Positions 46,122-61,089 of a stretch of DNA of 64,000 bases are shown here, piece after piece. The stretch lies in the NCBI GenBank assembly GCA_905250075.1, contig CAJNOP010000026.1, positions 64,211-128,210 of the forward strand. Reading direction: 5' to 3'. A model generated the notes under the pieces. That model saw only the letters and a program-made list of their open reading frames with translations, did no database searches and was not told the DNA's origin. A program made the position numbers and the translations under genes. Each line of letters opens with the position of its first letter. Positions within the stretch are counted from its first letter, which is position 1. The DNA is from Rotaria sp. Silwood1. Its lineage: Eukaryota; Rotifera; Eurotatoria; Philodinida; Philodinidae.

Positions 46122-48161
46122 ATGAGTACTGAAAATATACCACAATCGGAACCATTACGTAATGATCAAGTACAAAATAATGCAGGTATGAACATATTTG
46201 TCTTTGTTATTTTTATTATTATTTGAATTTCTAAACATTTGATTTTTCAGGAGGTTTTAGTTGGGCTGTAGATGATATGCAACGTCTTCGACGATTTCTT
46301 TGTTTGGGTTGTGAAGGTGGCACCTATTATCAAGGTGAAAAAGAACTTGGTATTGAAAATGCCAAATCAATATTAAAACTAATAGAAAATGGTCGTGGTG
46401 TAGAAGTTGTTGAAACAATTAAAACTTATTCTATTGAAGGACGTACATCAAAACAAAATCCTATCATGTTTGCATTAGCACTTTGTGCAAAATCTACTGA
46501 TTTACCAACAAAACGCGCTGCTTATGGTTCATTATCTGACATCTGTCGTATTCCAACACATTTATTCATGTAAAATACAATTATTATTTTTATTAATAAT
46601 ATCTATTCTTGTTTTTTCTTATTTATTCTTTAGGTTCATTAAATATGCTCATGCACTTGGTCAAAATTGGGGTCGTGCACAACGTCGAGCTGTATCAAAA
46701 TGGTATACAGAACAAAACCCAAGTAAATTAGCTATGGCTATAACAAAATATCAGAATCGTGAAGGTTATTCGCATCGGGACATACTTCGTTTATCACATC
46801 CAAGTACAAACGATGCTTTACTATGTTTCCTATTTGATTATATCACTCATGGATTGCAAAAAGCTATTGAAAATTTAAATAAGCCAAAAGAATCAACAAA
46901 TGGTGATCATACTACTGAAGATAAAACTGATAAAGATCAACCACAAGTGCAACAGCAACAACAACAAGGAAATTTAAATGATGAAGATGATGAAACAAAT
47001 AATAAAAAACTTGTAACCATAGAACAATTAAAAGATTTTTTGGAAACTGTTGAAAAAGCTAAAACATCAACTAATGAAGATGAACTTATTACAGCTATTA
47101 GACAACATCATCTTGTTCGAGAACATATGCCAACAAATATGCTTAATTCAAAATCTATTTGGTCAGTTTTATTAGAAAAAATGCCATTAACTGCTATGAT
47201 TCGAAATTTAGGTTAGTAATATCATTTAAAATTTTTCTTAGTAATTGATTTTCATATTATTTTTTTTTTTTAGGTAAAATGTCTGAAATTGATTTATTAA
47301 GTGAAAATAGTGACGCAGAAAAGCGTGTTGTTGAACGATTAAAAAATCGTGAACAATTACAACGTGCACGTATTCATCCATTTAATATTCTTGTAGCATT
47401 AGAAACATATAAACAAGGTAAAGGTTTTAAAGGAAAATTACAATGGCAAGTTAGTAAACAAGTAAAAGATGCTTTGGAAGAAGCTTTTTACCTTTCATTT
47501 AAATATGTTAAACCTACTAATCAACGTTATTTAATTGGACTTGATGTTAGTGGTAGTATGTCATGTGGCACAATTAATGGTTCACCATCTATTACACCTG
47601 CTGTTGGTTCATGTGCTATGTGTATGGTTACAGTTCGTACAGAACCATATGCAAAAGTAAGTTAATTTATATAAATAAAAAGAAATATTTTATATAAAAT
47701 ATTTCTTTTTAGGTAGTAGCTTTTTCTGATCATCTTATTCCAGTTGATTTTTCAAAAGCATCTAAACTTGAAGATGTCATGACAACTACACGTGCAATTT
47801 CATTTGGTGGTACTGATTGTGCATTACCAATGCTTTGGGCTCTTGATAATAAAGGTATATTATATTATTTGATACTTGTTTCTTTTTTAAAATTAATATC
47901 GATGTTTTTTTTTTAGAAAAAATCGATGTATTTGTGGTTTATACTGATAGTGAAACCTGGTTTGGTAATATACATCCAACAGCAGCATTACAGAAATATC
48001 GTCAAGAAATGAATTGTCCAAATGCAAAATTAATTGTTGTTGGAATGCAATCAAATGGATTTACTATTGCTGATCCTAATGATAAAGGCATGCTTGATGT
48101 TGTCGGTTTTGATTCAGCTGCTCCACAAATTATGTCATTATTTGCTGAAGGAGAAATTTAA
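46122..48161 (+). CDS. RO60: 60-kDa SS-A/Ro ribonucleoprotein (TROVE domain)
   Basis: Six exons in phase: 46122-46185, 46251-46569, 46634-47211, 47274-47656, 47713-47854, 47917-48161, giving 576 residues (human 538). The TROVE HEAT-like ring covers roughly residues 20-380 (GGFSWAVDDMQRLRRFLCLGCEGGTYY, RGVEVVETIKTYSIEGR, FIKYAHALGQNWGRAQRRAVSKWY, HPSTNDALL). It is interrupted by a lineage-specific acidic/Gln-rich insert (about residues 205-240). The C-terminal von Willebrand A domain carries the MIDAS motif DVSGSMS plus ISFGGTDCALP and VYTDSETWFG. Ro60 binds misfolded small RNAs and Y RNAs and acts in RNA quality control. An AATAAA lies right at the stop codon. No Y RNA gene was recognised nearby. 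Confidence 0.97.
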
Positions 48162-51100
48162 ATAAATAAAAAAACTTTGCGTCCATATTTTATAACAAAC
48201 ACGACGTTTTTTGCTTTCTTTTGTAACTTTTCTTTAAACATTTCTTACTTTTTTTTTGTTGCCGTGATTAATTTCTTGAAGCTTTGAAATTATAAGCATG
48301 TTGAAAAGCTAACAAATAAAAATGTAGACGATGCATGAATAACTTTTTTAATTTTACGATAATATAACGATTGATCGAAAAGTTTTCACACAAGATGTTT
48401 GTTGACTTATTTTAATTGCTAAAACATATTTCCGACAAGTCAAAAGCTATAATTTGAAATGCTCTTGTCAAGTATGGCTTTAGAAATTTTTTGTCTCGGC
48501 ATTTGTTCGAGAGTAGTAAAATTATCTTTGAAAAACTCAAAAATTAGTTTGAACGAAACTTATGGGTTGATGTTTTACATTGAAGCTGTTTGTTCATTTT
48601 AGCTTGCTTGAAAGTATGTATTTCAGTATTGATTACGATGTGAATTTGAATATGAACTTAGAAATGTCGTGTCTTTTTTTTGTTCAAGAGTAGTGACGAA
48701 CTCTTTAAAAGACTTGTATTTTTAATTGTAAATCAATATATTTTGTTCACCATATTAGCAGACCTGATCGAATTAGTTGTGAACGCAGGTTTGAAAACTT
48801 TCCGTGAGTTGGGTCCGAAAACTTCGAGCCCAACGGACTCTACCTGTAAGTCTCTTTTCAAACATAATAACAATGATTGGAGTCAATCATTATATTAAGT
48901 GTATATTTCTCTACAAACCGTAATATTGAACTAAATTATAACTGTTACTCAAGTAAAGCTACAAATACTTTCTCAAGTTCTTCTTCTAATGTTATACGAT
49001 TCTTGATTTTTCAAAAACGAGTATCTAAGAAAACTGAAAATAGAAGTGCTTTGTAAAAAAAAACGAAAAGGAAACTTCAAATAGTGTATTTTCTAGAATA
49101 GTCTCTGCTCTACAAACTAATTAGTATATAAATCAAGATCTCAACATTTAGCTTCATATCGAAATAGTGAAAATAGAATAATTTTCAGTTCAAACAATTG
49201 TTTTTTAACTTTATCAATGATTATTCTACCACTCTCAAGCAAGAACTTAAACAAAGTTTCTAAGGCTATATTTGAAAAGAGCATTCGAACTCATAACTAT
49301 TGATTCATCAGAAATACTTTCTAGCAATTTAAAAGTAAACAAACATCTTGTCTAAATGCTTTTCGATGGCACGTTATATGATGTAGATGAATAAAAACAT
49401 TTGTTTATATAAATCAAATGACTTTTTAATTTAGGTTTTTCAGAAGTATGATGCATTATAGATAGATTATGATTAAGCTTCTCCGAAAAGTAATGATATG
49501 GTTTTGACATTGTCATAAGATATGATGGATATGATGACAAGGTTGTTCTTCTTCTATAAGAGCGAATAAATTTTTCTATCAATAAATGAAAACTGTAGCA
49601 TTTAGTATTACTTTTTTTTTTTTAGTTTTTTTTTCTTTTAATAGTAAGTTCCTATTGAAACGTACCTAACATAACTAATTATTAATATTCTGATAATTAT
49701 GTTGTCTATTTTTGTACAGAACTAATGCTGTTCTTAAGCTGAATAAATACATATCATAATAATCTAATTGATTATTTCAAAGAATGTCGATCAACATATT
49801 TTGCTAACGAAAAGTAACGATCTTCTTACGTTATTAGTATTGTATAAATCTGAAGAAAAGAAAATGACTTAAGGTAAAAATGCTCGAATATTAGACACCA
49901 AAGTGGTTCTTTTCTTCCTTTTTTTTCTGATAAAATACTAATTAACAAAGCGAATAAAAGAGAGAGAAGACAATAATAGATAGCTACTTATTGAAAAAAA
50001 GACATAAGGAAAAGAAAGAAAAATAATAGAAAATAATCTAGTAGAACTCAAGGGAGACTTCTGCAGTTGATTTATTTGTCAGTCAAGAATTCTTTGATGT
50101 TGATTGTTACGGTTATCGAAACACTAAGTAATTGTTTATGCGCACTTGTCTTTATCATTGTCAATGTTATTGTTTTTCTGACGAGTCAATTACAGTTTGG
50201 TTTGTTGATCAAATATATCGCGCATTTCAAACACAAGTAATCGAATATCACTCGAGTGCTCGTCTTTCTTCTTCTTCATCATTACACAAGAAATTCATTT
50301 TTGGTTCCTTTAAATTTATATCACGTGATTAAACACGTTTGTTTCTTTGTAAAACAATAAAGAAGCAATATTAAATCTTATTTTCTTTTTGTTATCATTA
50401 ATCGTCGTTATTATTAAATAAAGTAAGTTAATATTTTCAAACAAATTTATAATAGATGCCATTTTTCTATTCCAATTAACATATTATGTATTATATTACG
50501 AGAAAAATAATATTATAATCTCGATAAAAGACTAATCACAGAAGAAGAAATCAATAATCTTTATTGTCATAATACACACGTGTTCGTGAAACTGAGTAGT
50601 AAAGAGACAATGTTTTTGCACCTGGAATCTTTCGAAGAGCATTTGTTTATTTTTCTCACTAAAAAAAGAAAGTCTATACGTATCTCAGCAGTTGGTCACC
50701 GACTATTCATAGTAAGATAGTACATTTGAACTTCGGAAAGATATATTGGATTGTTATTTCTCGGCGCTTTTCATATAAACATAAACATATATCTATCAAC
50801 AAGCTTTCATCTTACCGTTGACATTAGCCACCACTCAGTATATCTTGTTTCCTTTTTATTAATTGCCTAATAACGTAAATGACGGAACTGGAGAGACCTT
50901 ATTAAAAGGCTATATGTTCTTTATATGCAAATAGTATTTATAGAAAAAAAAAGCAAAAACAAATATAGTTATTTGTGTGTCTTTTAGCATAAAGTATCTA
51001 TAAACACAACCAATTGGAAAAGAACGATCAAACATCATCAGTTGAGTCGTCATCAGCACGTGCGATATCATTCTCAGTTGGAGACACGAATAGCTAAAGA

Positions 51101-51277
51101 TGATGAAGAACATATCCGTGTTTAGAGATAAAAATGATGTGTCTACATAACCATCGTCAGAAGTGTTTTCTATTATTCTTTTAGAAAGCGAAGACGAGGA
51201 GGAGCGAAATGATAAAGTTGATGATAGAAGAGACTCTTCATAAGGATGTAAATTTATGACTTATTCTTTTCTATAGT
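48162..51277. other. 3.1-kb intergenic region
   Basis: AT-rich, with no family-level match, RNA gene or repeat recognised. A less AT-rich patch at 48780-48850 has an open frame of mixed composition that I cannot assign. Confidence 0.5.
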
Positions 51278-54200
51278 ATGATAATGACAACACCAAATGA
51301 ATTTCTTCAATTTGCTAACGAAATGGGTCTTGGAAGAATGAAATCTACATCATCATCATCATCATCATCACCGACACCATTAGTATCACCTAATAATGGT
51401 TATACAACAACAGGCTTATGTGTACTTAATAATTTATGTCGTCTTATTGAACAAATTCATCAATTAAAATCTGAAAATAATCGTTTACGTGCACATCTTG
51501 AATTAGTTAATCATGTTGAACTATTTCAACAACGTTTTATATTAAAAGATAATAATGAAAATAAACAAGAAAAAACTGAATCAATTATGTCTTCAACATC
51601 TATTAATGATGAAGAAAAATTCCATACATTATCACCAACAAATTCATTAAAATATCAATCTTGGTTATCTATGCGAGAACGAAAAGGTAAAGTTCTTTAG
51701 TTTTGCCTTTTCATCATAATACATGAGATTTTTCGAAATGACGAAAAAAAGCTAAATTTGAGTAAAGATGATTTATCAAAACTGTCCATTTAATCTTGAC
51801 ATTTGTCAATTTCGATATATTGAATGTTTGAGAATGTTTACTATATAAATTTATTATGAGCAAATTACCACAAAAATAAATAATAAAATTTGGAGTTCTT
51901 TTTCAAAACATGTACTGTTGCCTTTCCTACAATAAATGAATCAAAAGATTTTTTTGTACCTTGCTGGTAGATTATGACAAAAACGAAACAAAGAACGATG
52001 TATGATAGACTGGTATTTCTCATCATATTAGAGGTGGTAAAAAGAAAGATGTTTACTACAATATATGTATATATATTTCACATTTATCTCTCTATAAGTA
52101 CATTACAAGAACTTGAAATTATTTTTTTATACAAAATGTATTGTACAATTCTTCAGAATAAAGTAAAAAACTTTCTTGACTCATACTAACATATTTCAAG
52201 AGAATCTAAAGAGAAGATGTATGATATATTTTATTTGTTATTAATTTAGAATTTGATTGCTTACTACATCTTGTTTTTTGTTAGTACAATCCGCTTCTTT
52301 TAGGCGTAAACATTCAAGAAGATAATGTTTAAAGGACACATGGGGCGTAACGCTCTTCGTGCTATTGAAAGTTGTCCGCATAGTACTTATTTTTTCAGCA
52401 TTCAGCTACTCCACGCTCCGTGTCTTCAGTGTTGAGTTACCCCTCTGTTTATACCATTATTACAGTCAGTGTTTCATCTAGATTTTCTCTTCCGAACGTG
52501 TGGTTTGAAATTCTTCGAGAGCGAACATCTATTTTGAGAAATACAGACACATAGAACATGCTACAATACTCATAGACTACTAAAGAACGAATCTGCTTTT
52601 TACACTTTTACTGCCAACGTGATCCCTATACTAGATAAAACATAGGTTATAATGAGAAAATACAACATTTCATACAACTTTTCTTTGAGCTCTCCTAAAA
52701 TCGTTTAGTATAAATCAAGAAAATCTTTTACGTTAACTATTTTGAAGAAGTCATTTTTTTAAATGATTGGTCTATATAGAGATAAATGCAATATTTTTTC
52801 TTGACCTCTAATATTATCAATAAAAACAATCTTTCAAATATCATTTCTTTTTTGATTTTTTTAAAAAACCATTAGAACAATTCAAAAGAATCTTTTGATT
52901 CATTTTGGATAGAGTATTCAACGATGCATCTTTTGACAAACGGATGCAATCTTATGTTATTTATCGATACAGAGGTGTATATATAATAAAATATAGTAGA
53001 AATATTCTTCGATTGTTTGTCTTTTTTAATAGGTGCAAATTTTGCTAATAATCAAGAAGATTCTTCATCACTATCATATATTGATCATGATCAATCAGAT
53101 CCGATCGATAATAATATCGGTAAATTTCCTAAAGTCTTTATTTGATTAAAAACTTTTGTTAAAATTTTTTTAAGGTTTATCATTCGTACCAAATCGAAAT
53201 AATTGGAATAGAGTTCGACATGCTTTTAAATTTTCTTTTCGGCGAAAACCAGGTTCACCTTCAAGTTCTCCTGTACCAACTATTGAACGACATATACCAA
53301 CAATAAATATACCTTTAGAAAGTGATGATGATCATTTACAAGAAAATAAACTTTCACCGAAGAAGAAGAAATTCGTAACAACAACAAGTGATAATCGACA
53401 AATGATTATGGGCGATGATACTGATCAAGAAGATGAATCAATTCAATTTATTAGATCATGTCATAAAAGAAAATTCAATGGAAATGAAATAATAAATTCA
53501 TCCATTCTTGAACGTCAAGAAACATCATCAATGAATTTATCTTGTAATATTTCAAATATTGATGATGAACCTTTATTAACACGTAAACAATCAAAAATCG
53601 GTATATAATAACATTAAATATTTCCACTGCAGTACTTAGAAAAAAGAATCTCAGGAAATGAATTTAAAAAGAAAATCTATGTATTCAAAAAGAAACATAT
53701 CAGACTTTTATGTCCATTAATAGCATTCTTATTTTTTCATACGATGTCAGTTATTTCAGGTGAATTTGACATTGCTTTATTTCGTATTGAACTATTTAGA
53801 AATATAAATAGACAAAAACAAATTTATATTCCTAAATTTTATTTTATGACATAGAAATGAGTGATTCTCTTTTAGATTTATGTTTATCAAATAAAAAGTT
53901 GAAGACTTTTTACTAAGTTTAACATCAATGTATGACTTTTCTACATTGAAAGAGCAATAGCGTTATCCTTTTCTAAAATAATAGGTATTTTAATATATTA
54001 TCGAGAACAGATATATTAGGATTGTTTTTCGTTTACAGTAGGATATATTGTAAAGTTACAATATGAGATTATTTAAAATATTTTAAGCTTCATACTGTAT
54101 ATTTGCTTCTAGTTTTATTAAAGAGAAACGAAGAGAACCCGAGTCTTTCGGCTACCTTACAGAAGGTCAAATAGCCTTGATATCTTCGATATAACTAATA

Positions 54201-57200
54201 CTAACTTTAAGTCTGGACAAAAGATCAGTCTGACACAAAATTCTTGGTCTTTTCATACATTCTCAAGCAACCACAAGATCAAATGTATGCCACAACGTAT
54301 TCAGCATTCTATAGAACGAATGATATGAGATAACTAACCGATAGTGACTTGTCTAGGGTTATTCCATGGCAGATGGTATCGAGGTTTGAGTGCAGTAGCG
54401 TGTGGATGCATGTCAATCAACGTAGCCACTCAACGATGACAGCTTTATATAGAGATGCATCTTATTTATCTATTAATCTTTAAAGTCGAACTAAACTAAA
54501 AGTAACAAGCAGCTATATCCTTAATTGTTATTAAAATAATTTCATCTTTTACTTTTCTTTTGCACAAAACAAAAATATTTATTTATACTCGTGGATAATT
54601 GCAAGACTTTTATTTGTTTAGATATTTTATATTCGAAAAGTATTAAAATCATAGTCAGACAAAAAAAAGCGCTTGAATTGTTTATATTAGAAATTGAAAG
54701 AATATTGTAATCATTAGAAGATTAACATGGAGTCTATTCATTACTCAAATATTAATTGATGAAACAAAATATGATCTAGAATACAGGATATTGGATATAA
54801 GTTAGAGACACATATTTGGAAATCTTCTTATATAAGTAAAATGATACTTTATCTCATTATTTTATATGCGCATATACAAGAGAAAAATAACATATCTATC
54901 TATACTTTCTTCATATTCAACTATTCAGGTTTCCGATTATCTAAGTAAAAAGAAAACAAATTTTTTTAATTATTCTCATATATCATACTCAACTATTTAG
55001 CTGAAAGATGCACAGTTATTAAAATTCTCTCAAAATATAAGAAAAACGAAACGCGAGAGAGAGAGAGAGAAAATCTTTAGATAAAATTAATTGATAGATG
55101 ATCTTTTTGGTGTGTTCTTGCATAAACTTTAATGATTTGTTGGAAAATTCTCTTTATGTTCTTATTTACTTAAATTATAGCTCGTTATCGACGCAAACTT
55201 CGTTCTAAACTAAATACCGTTAAAAAACAATTCAGTGATCAAAATGCATTATCATCATCAATACGTCTTTTTCATACTTCACATGGATCAGTATTTGATG
55301 ATATTGGTAATTTATTTAATTAAATTAAAGATTACTAGAGATTTTGTTATTGTTTTTGCTTTCCATGGAATTCTATTAATAGGTTCAGGATTCAATCGTG
55401 CATTGTTGACAGCACAATTAGCACCAGCTTTAACTAAATCCTATCAACAAAAAATGCGTGAATGGGAAACAATGCAAAAAAGTCATTTTCTTGGTTAGAC
55501 ATCATATTTTCTATTGTTGTTTTTGGTTTTCTCTTGTTAAACAAAGCATTGTTTTTTTCATAGTAAATTACCGTCGACAATCAATAACGCCTAAAATTGA
55601 TTTAATTGCTAGTTCTCGAAAAGCTTCAATAGCACCCATAGCTAATGAAATATCAATAGATCCAATCATTTTATCATCAACTGATGAACATTGTTCATCA
55701 ATAATTGATGAATTAAATCTTGAAATTCAAACACATCCAATTACATTAAGTCCAATACTTTCACCTAATCAACGATCACTTATTGTACATCAATGGCGTG
55801 AAATAATGTTAGAAGAAATTTCACTTCGTCATTATAATGAATATCTACAGAAACAAATGACTTTATTAAAAGAACTTGAAACAAATTTAAAAACATTAAA
55901 AACAAATATTTTTTGTACAAATTATAATACAATTAGACAACAATCAACAAGTAATATTGATAACGATGATGAATATAAACAATTCTATTTACCTCAACGT
56001 TGTCGTTCATTACAATCATTAATATCAATGCCTGCTTCATGGATATTAGCTGTACAAAGTGCTGCTTATTCCGATGTATTAGATGGTACATCAAATAAAA
56101 CAACTGAACGAGCAATTCTATTTAATAAAGATTTTTTTGATCAACTTGAACATTTTAAAAGAGATCGAATCAAATTTGAACAAGATTCTATGAAAGATTT
56201 ACAATTATTAAATTCTTCAATGTGAGTCAAAAAAAAAAACATTATTTTATAAAAAGTTATTCTGAATTATTAGAAATCGTTTGCTTCTCAAACTGAGGAC
56301 AAATCTAATAGAGTTGTTTTATTTTTTATATGGATGACACTTTTTGTTTTCGAAATATATTAAATATTTAAAACGGTTTATATCAAAAAAATATATATAT
56401 AAAGCTAGATTTGACTAGATGGCCAACGTTCTCTACATATATTCTCTACAGAAAAAAAAAAGCATAAAGTCAAAAAATAGTTGACAATAAAGAATATTTT
56501 TTTGTCAACACTCTTTTCTGTTGACAAAAGTAAAACATTTTCTTTTCATGTATTTATATTGATTGAAAATAATAATTCATATCACTATCTATCTATTGTT
56601 GACAGCATATTATCAACCGTCAACAGTTCGATTCAGATGTTGGTTGAAACTAATTTTATTATCAGAACAAAAATATTTCGAAAAAACACTTCTGTTTGTT
56701 TTTTTAGCTAATAAACAATTATCAACTCTAATAAAAAAAATCTAAAATGAAATTAGAATTTACTTTAAAAGAAAAACAAACTTTTGATATTCTTTTTCTT
56801 AAGCTACCTAAATAATTCTATTCACATAGTTATTGAAATGATCTGAAAATAAAAGGAAAAATCTAATTACTATTTGTTTTCTTAGAACAAATCAAAAATC
56901 AATTACAAATAAAATTCAATCAAATCAATCTCGTCTTAAAGTTATTTTTTCACGTGGTTCTTTACGTAAATTATCTCTTATATCATATTCAGAATTTCCT
57001 CAATATTTTCTACCTGATCCAGTAGTACCATTGCAAACAATTATACCATCACAAGTAGAACCAAAATCAAATATAGAACTTATTTCAACACTATCAACAA
57101 ATGAAACCGAATCAAATAATAAATTATCATTAGATAATTTGAATAAAGAATCAAAACGTTCACATTTTGGTTTAAAAGAAACATTTCAACGTAGTAAAAG

Positions 57201-57705
57201 TATGTGTATCAATCAATTTAACGCATGGCTTCAACGACATCGACATCCGCATTCATGTAAAACAATGCGAAAGCCAATTATAGAGTCTGAAGTGGAAACA
57301 TCATGTTTCACACCAACATTATTTAGTTCACCACGTTTATCTCGTCTTCATCAAAGAATATTTAAACATCATTCTCAACGTTTACAAAAAATTGATCATA
57401 ATTCAAAACCATTAGAAATTCTTGATGATTCAGATAATCGATCTCAACGTGAATTGCCTGTTCGAATTTATTTTCCACCATTAACAAGTCCCATATCTCG
57501 TCATGTACGGATAACTGATATTGATATATTAAAATCAACACATGATAATCATGATATCAAAATTCACCAAACATTAGACTATTTAGCAACACCAATTATA
57601 AATCGAAAAGATTCTTCATCTTCATTATCAAAATTAACAACGGCTAAAAAAAGACGAGAAAGCTTTGCTACGTCATCGAACACTTTTAATAAACGATGTC
57701 TATAA
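51278..57705 (+). CDS. large Ser/Asn-rich coiled-coil protein of unknown family
   Basis: Seven exons join in phase to 878 residues: 51278-51686, 53033-53119, 53175-53600, 55181-55306, 55383-55493, 55564-56221, 56886-57705. There is no signal peptide or membrane segment, so it is probably cytoplasmic or nuclear. Residues about 20-30 are a Ser run. A coiled coil follows (CVLNNLCRLIEQIHQLKSENNRLRAHLELV). A basic patch (FKFSFRRKPGS) and an acidic/KKKK-rich region come next, then GFNRALLTAQLAPALTKSYQQKMREWETM and a second helical/coiled-coil zone (WREIMLEEISLRHYNEYLQKQMTLLKELE). The C-terminus is rich in Ser, His and Arg. It looks like a scaffold or cytoskeletal adaptor, but I do not recognise the family. 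The start could be the second Met two codons in. Introns 1 (51687-53032) and 3 (53601-55180) are long. Confidence 0.75.
54120..54445. other. possible element fragment in intron 3 of the coiled-coil gene
   Basis: A locally less AT-rich block. Its right part (about 54385-54435) shares a TGAGT...GTAGCCACTCAAC stretch with the PABPN1 intron block near 40150-40195, in the same orientation. No intact frame. The match is short, so this is a tentative call. Confidence 0.35.
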
Positions 57706-60700
57706 ATATTTAATCAAACAAAAGAAAAAGAATTTTTATTTGTATTAATAGAAGCTTTATTTCTCATATTTGAATATAACAAGAAAAAACAAGTTCTTTT
57801 ACAACTAATTTTATCAGCATTAAATTTAACATAATTTTACTTAATTTGATTAAAATTCTTGCCAACAATCTTTTGTCTTTTTTTATGTCTTTCATAATCT
57901 ATTGCATTGTCAATATTCCAAAGCAATCTGTTGTTTCTTCATGAGACGTTAGAATTCTATGAGAATAGAAAAACACCGACTGTTGCCTTTATATCACTAG
58001 GCATATTCCAACACTGATTGACTTATTGAAGCTCTACTATCATTCTTATGTGTTTCCCTTTTTTTTCTTTCCTATTAGTCTGTCAGAATTATGTGTATTC
58101 AGCTTGCATCCATGCGTACGCATTTTTATATCTATTTCATTAAAGAAGAAAAAGATGAGTGTCAAATAATATGTGGATTAACACCAAAAGCAAACCTACA
58201 TATTATAGTTTCAGTCATACAGTGCTTGAGGTGAATCATTTACTACATGTGAAATAACCGAGTTTTGATGTACATGGGATCACAGACAAGTATAAACAAA
58301 ATAGGATATTTCATATGACATCCTATTTTCTATCTTAATGGTCTATGACGACTAGAATCAAAAGAGTATAATACACTTTTTCTTAGAATTTGGCAAGGTA
58401 AGTAGGAAATATCCGCGAAAGAATAACATTAAAGTGTAAATTCAATTGAATCATATACTTTTATTAAATTAGACACATTAAAATTATTTAATCAGTCACA
58501 GGTAAAATGAATTTACCCCAAGCAAAAAAGTATTTTAGAATGTACTTCGTATAAATGCTTAAGGACATCCTTTATTCTGCTATTACTATTTTGTACTATA
58601 TTTTATAAGTCATATGGCTACATCTGGTATTCATTTTATCTTTATAAAATGAATTTTCCGGTTCATTAACCATATATTATGCTTGAAAATTTGATATGCA
58701 TTATATTAGACAAACAAAAAGCTTTGGATTAGTATGTGGCATATATTATGTTTTTTTTAACTAGGATTGAGTGCGTTTTTTTGTTTCTGATGTATTATAT
58801 TTCACTTGTCTATTTTTTATGTACCATTTGAATTTAATCCAACGGAAACATAAATCATGCATATATACATAAGAGAAATCATCGTGTCTAGCATTATCAA
58901 CAAAGTAATAGATTTTTCCTTTTCACTGTTCGGGTGTGTAATTGAATAAAAGATATAAAATGTGTTGATCATTGAATCACTTCGATCCATTCTAGCACTC
59001 AAAAACGGCGAGAAGATTACTATTGTTCGTTCGGTTTTTCTTTTTTCTTTTTCTCTATGCGTCATATTATTGTCTAATATATGTCAATCATAGATACTAT
59101 TTAAAATGTTCATTATCGGAACTTAAAAGTTGATATTGGTATATAAGGATCTTTTTTTTTAGTCATTTTGACCTATAATAAGTTTTCCGACGGAAATCAA
59201 ACGATCTTTTTTTCTTATTTGTATTCAACACTATAGAGAATATGAGAAATCAATATTATTTATTTGATTGAAATTCTTCGTATTTTTTTTATGTCGTGGT
59301 GTTGCACAGGAAGAAACAAGTAATACAGGAAACAGTTAGTTTCTGTATTATTATAACAATAAGATAGTTCTAATTTTTTTTTCTTTGTATTCGTCGTGTT
59401 TTTTTTCTTTCTTTCAGTTACTTATGTTCAACATAATAAACAGATACAATGTTAAGAAAAAAAATTAGATGTTCTGTGTCCTGCTGTGTCTCCATAGATA
59501 TTAATGAAAAGAGTATAATGAGTAGGAGAAATTTTATATCTTGTTCGAGCGGATGCATGCCGAGAAAAAAGCGAGAGTGGTTTTCTTCTTTGTCACTTGT
59601 TCTCTTAGATATTCTGTCTTTAGTAGTAAATGAGTATATTTCGAAAAAAAAATTCAGACTTAAGAAGTGTCAGTAGAAAAATGTCTAAAAACATTAATAT
59701 GACGCCCTTTTCTTGTGCGTCTATAATCGTTAGAGAATTACTAGTATACGACATTCCGTCCAAATTAATCTTTATCTACATATGTGCTCATGCCATGTTT
59801 GCATGTATAGACATTTTTTTCTTAGTTCGCGAACATATAATCACCACGTCTTTCCTTTGTCTAAATATTTAACCCTTATAATCACGAACAATAATCCCAC
59901 ACAAAGATTTAATGTGTATCAAATTAGTTCGTTTTATCCCATGTCATCAAAATCGCAACAAAAACACAATACATGGAAAAACCAAACGATTTTGACGAAA
60001 TAAGTCGATCATATATAGACTACCAGGGTCAACAGTCAAATAAAAATTGGCGATTTTTCTAATTTTCACACAAAAATCGCCATTTGTGCTAGATTTCGAC
60101 GACATGGGATCTTATATCATCATAATTTTTTTTACTCTAGAATTAATAAATATTACTGTCACTAGAAAAGAATAGTCATTACCATTTACATAATTTCTTT
60201 GGAAACCAAGAAAAAGAATTTTTTTTTTGATGTTTTCTCCATAGCATGTTCTTCTTCTTCAAAAAAGAGAAAAAGAAACCATACTTCACTCTTCGAACGT
60301 CAACGTATAATGAAAAAGAAGAAAACATGTACCGCCAATCTTTTTAGTATGTAGCATATCTCTTTGTTTATTAATATGACAACTATATGTTAGTGTTAGA
60401 AAATATTTTATATGAACATTCAAAGGAAAGGAACACTAATGCTTTTATATTTGTTTAAAAAACGATTTCCCCTAGCTATGATGCAGAATAACAATTAGAA
60501 ATCGATTGTGTTATATTTTTACTTTTTAATTATTCAAATAGAAAAAACGTGCATTTATTTTGCTCATATTCTATAAATACTTTAAAGACAATTCGATTTT
60601 TCGAAACGAGATGTTCTTCAGAAAGCTTTTCCGTTATCTAAAGTGACCTCGTTTTTTTTTCTACTCCTTGTATTGCATATAAATATTTTTCATTGAGAAA

Positions 60701-61089
60701 GAAGAAGAGCTTGACGAAAATGTCATGATGACTAGGTCAATTCAGAGCTGATTTTTGTTGCATTGATCCTACACTCAAATATCAATGAGAAAATTGCTGC
60801 TTCAATGATTTATAATTAGAGAATTTGTCTTTTCTTTATCATGTTTTTCATCCTTATTCCGATGGATGACACTCAGTAAGTATAATTTGACTTAGATACT
60901 ACACAACTTATAATTGTGTCTTAATGAAAGTAAAAATAAACAAAAAGGAATAAATAACGCATTTGTCAGTTGTATCGCTATTGTTTTGTGTTGTTTTATT
61001 TGTACCTGTCAATATATCAAAAAACAGATATGTTTATTATTTTAGATTGATTCGTACTAATAGTTATCATTGCATATTATCTTATCTCA
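57706..61089. other. 3.4-kb intergenic region with two small hairpins
   Basis: No gene recognised. A hairpin at 59321-59350 (TAATACAGGAAAC / GTTTCTGTATTA, 5-nt loop) and another at 60045-60085 (AATTGGCGATTTTT / AAAAATCGCCATTT, about 13-nt loop) stand out. Short frames around 59449-60003 lie in T-rich sequence and show no protein-like features. Confidence 0.5.
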
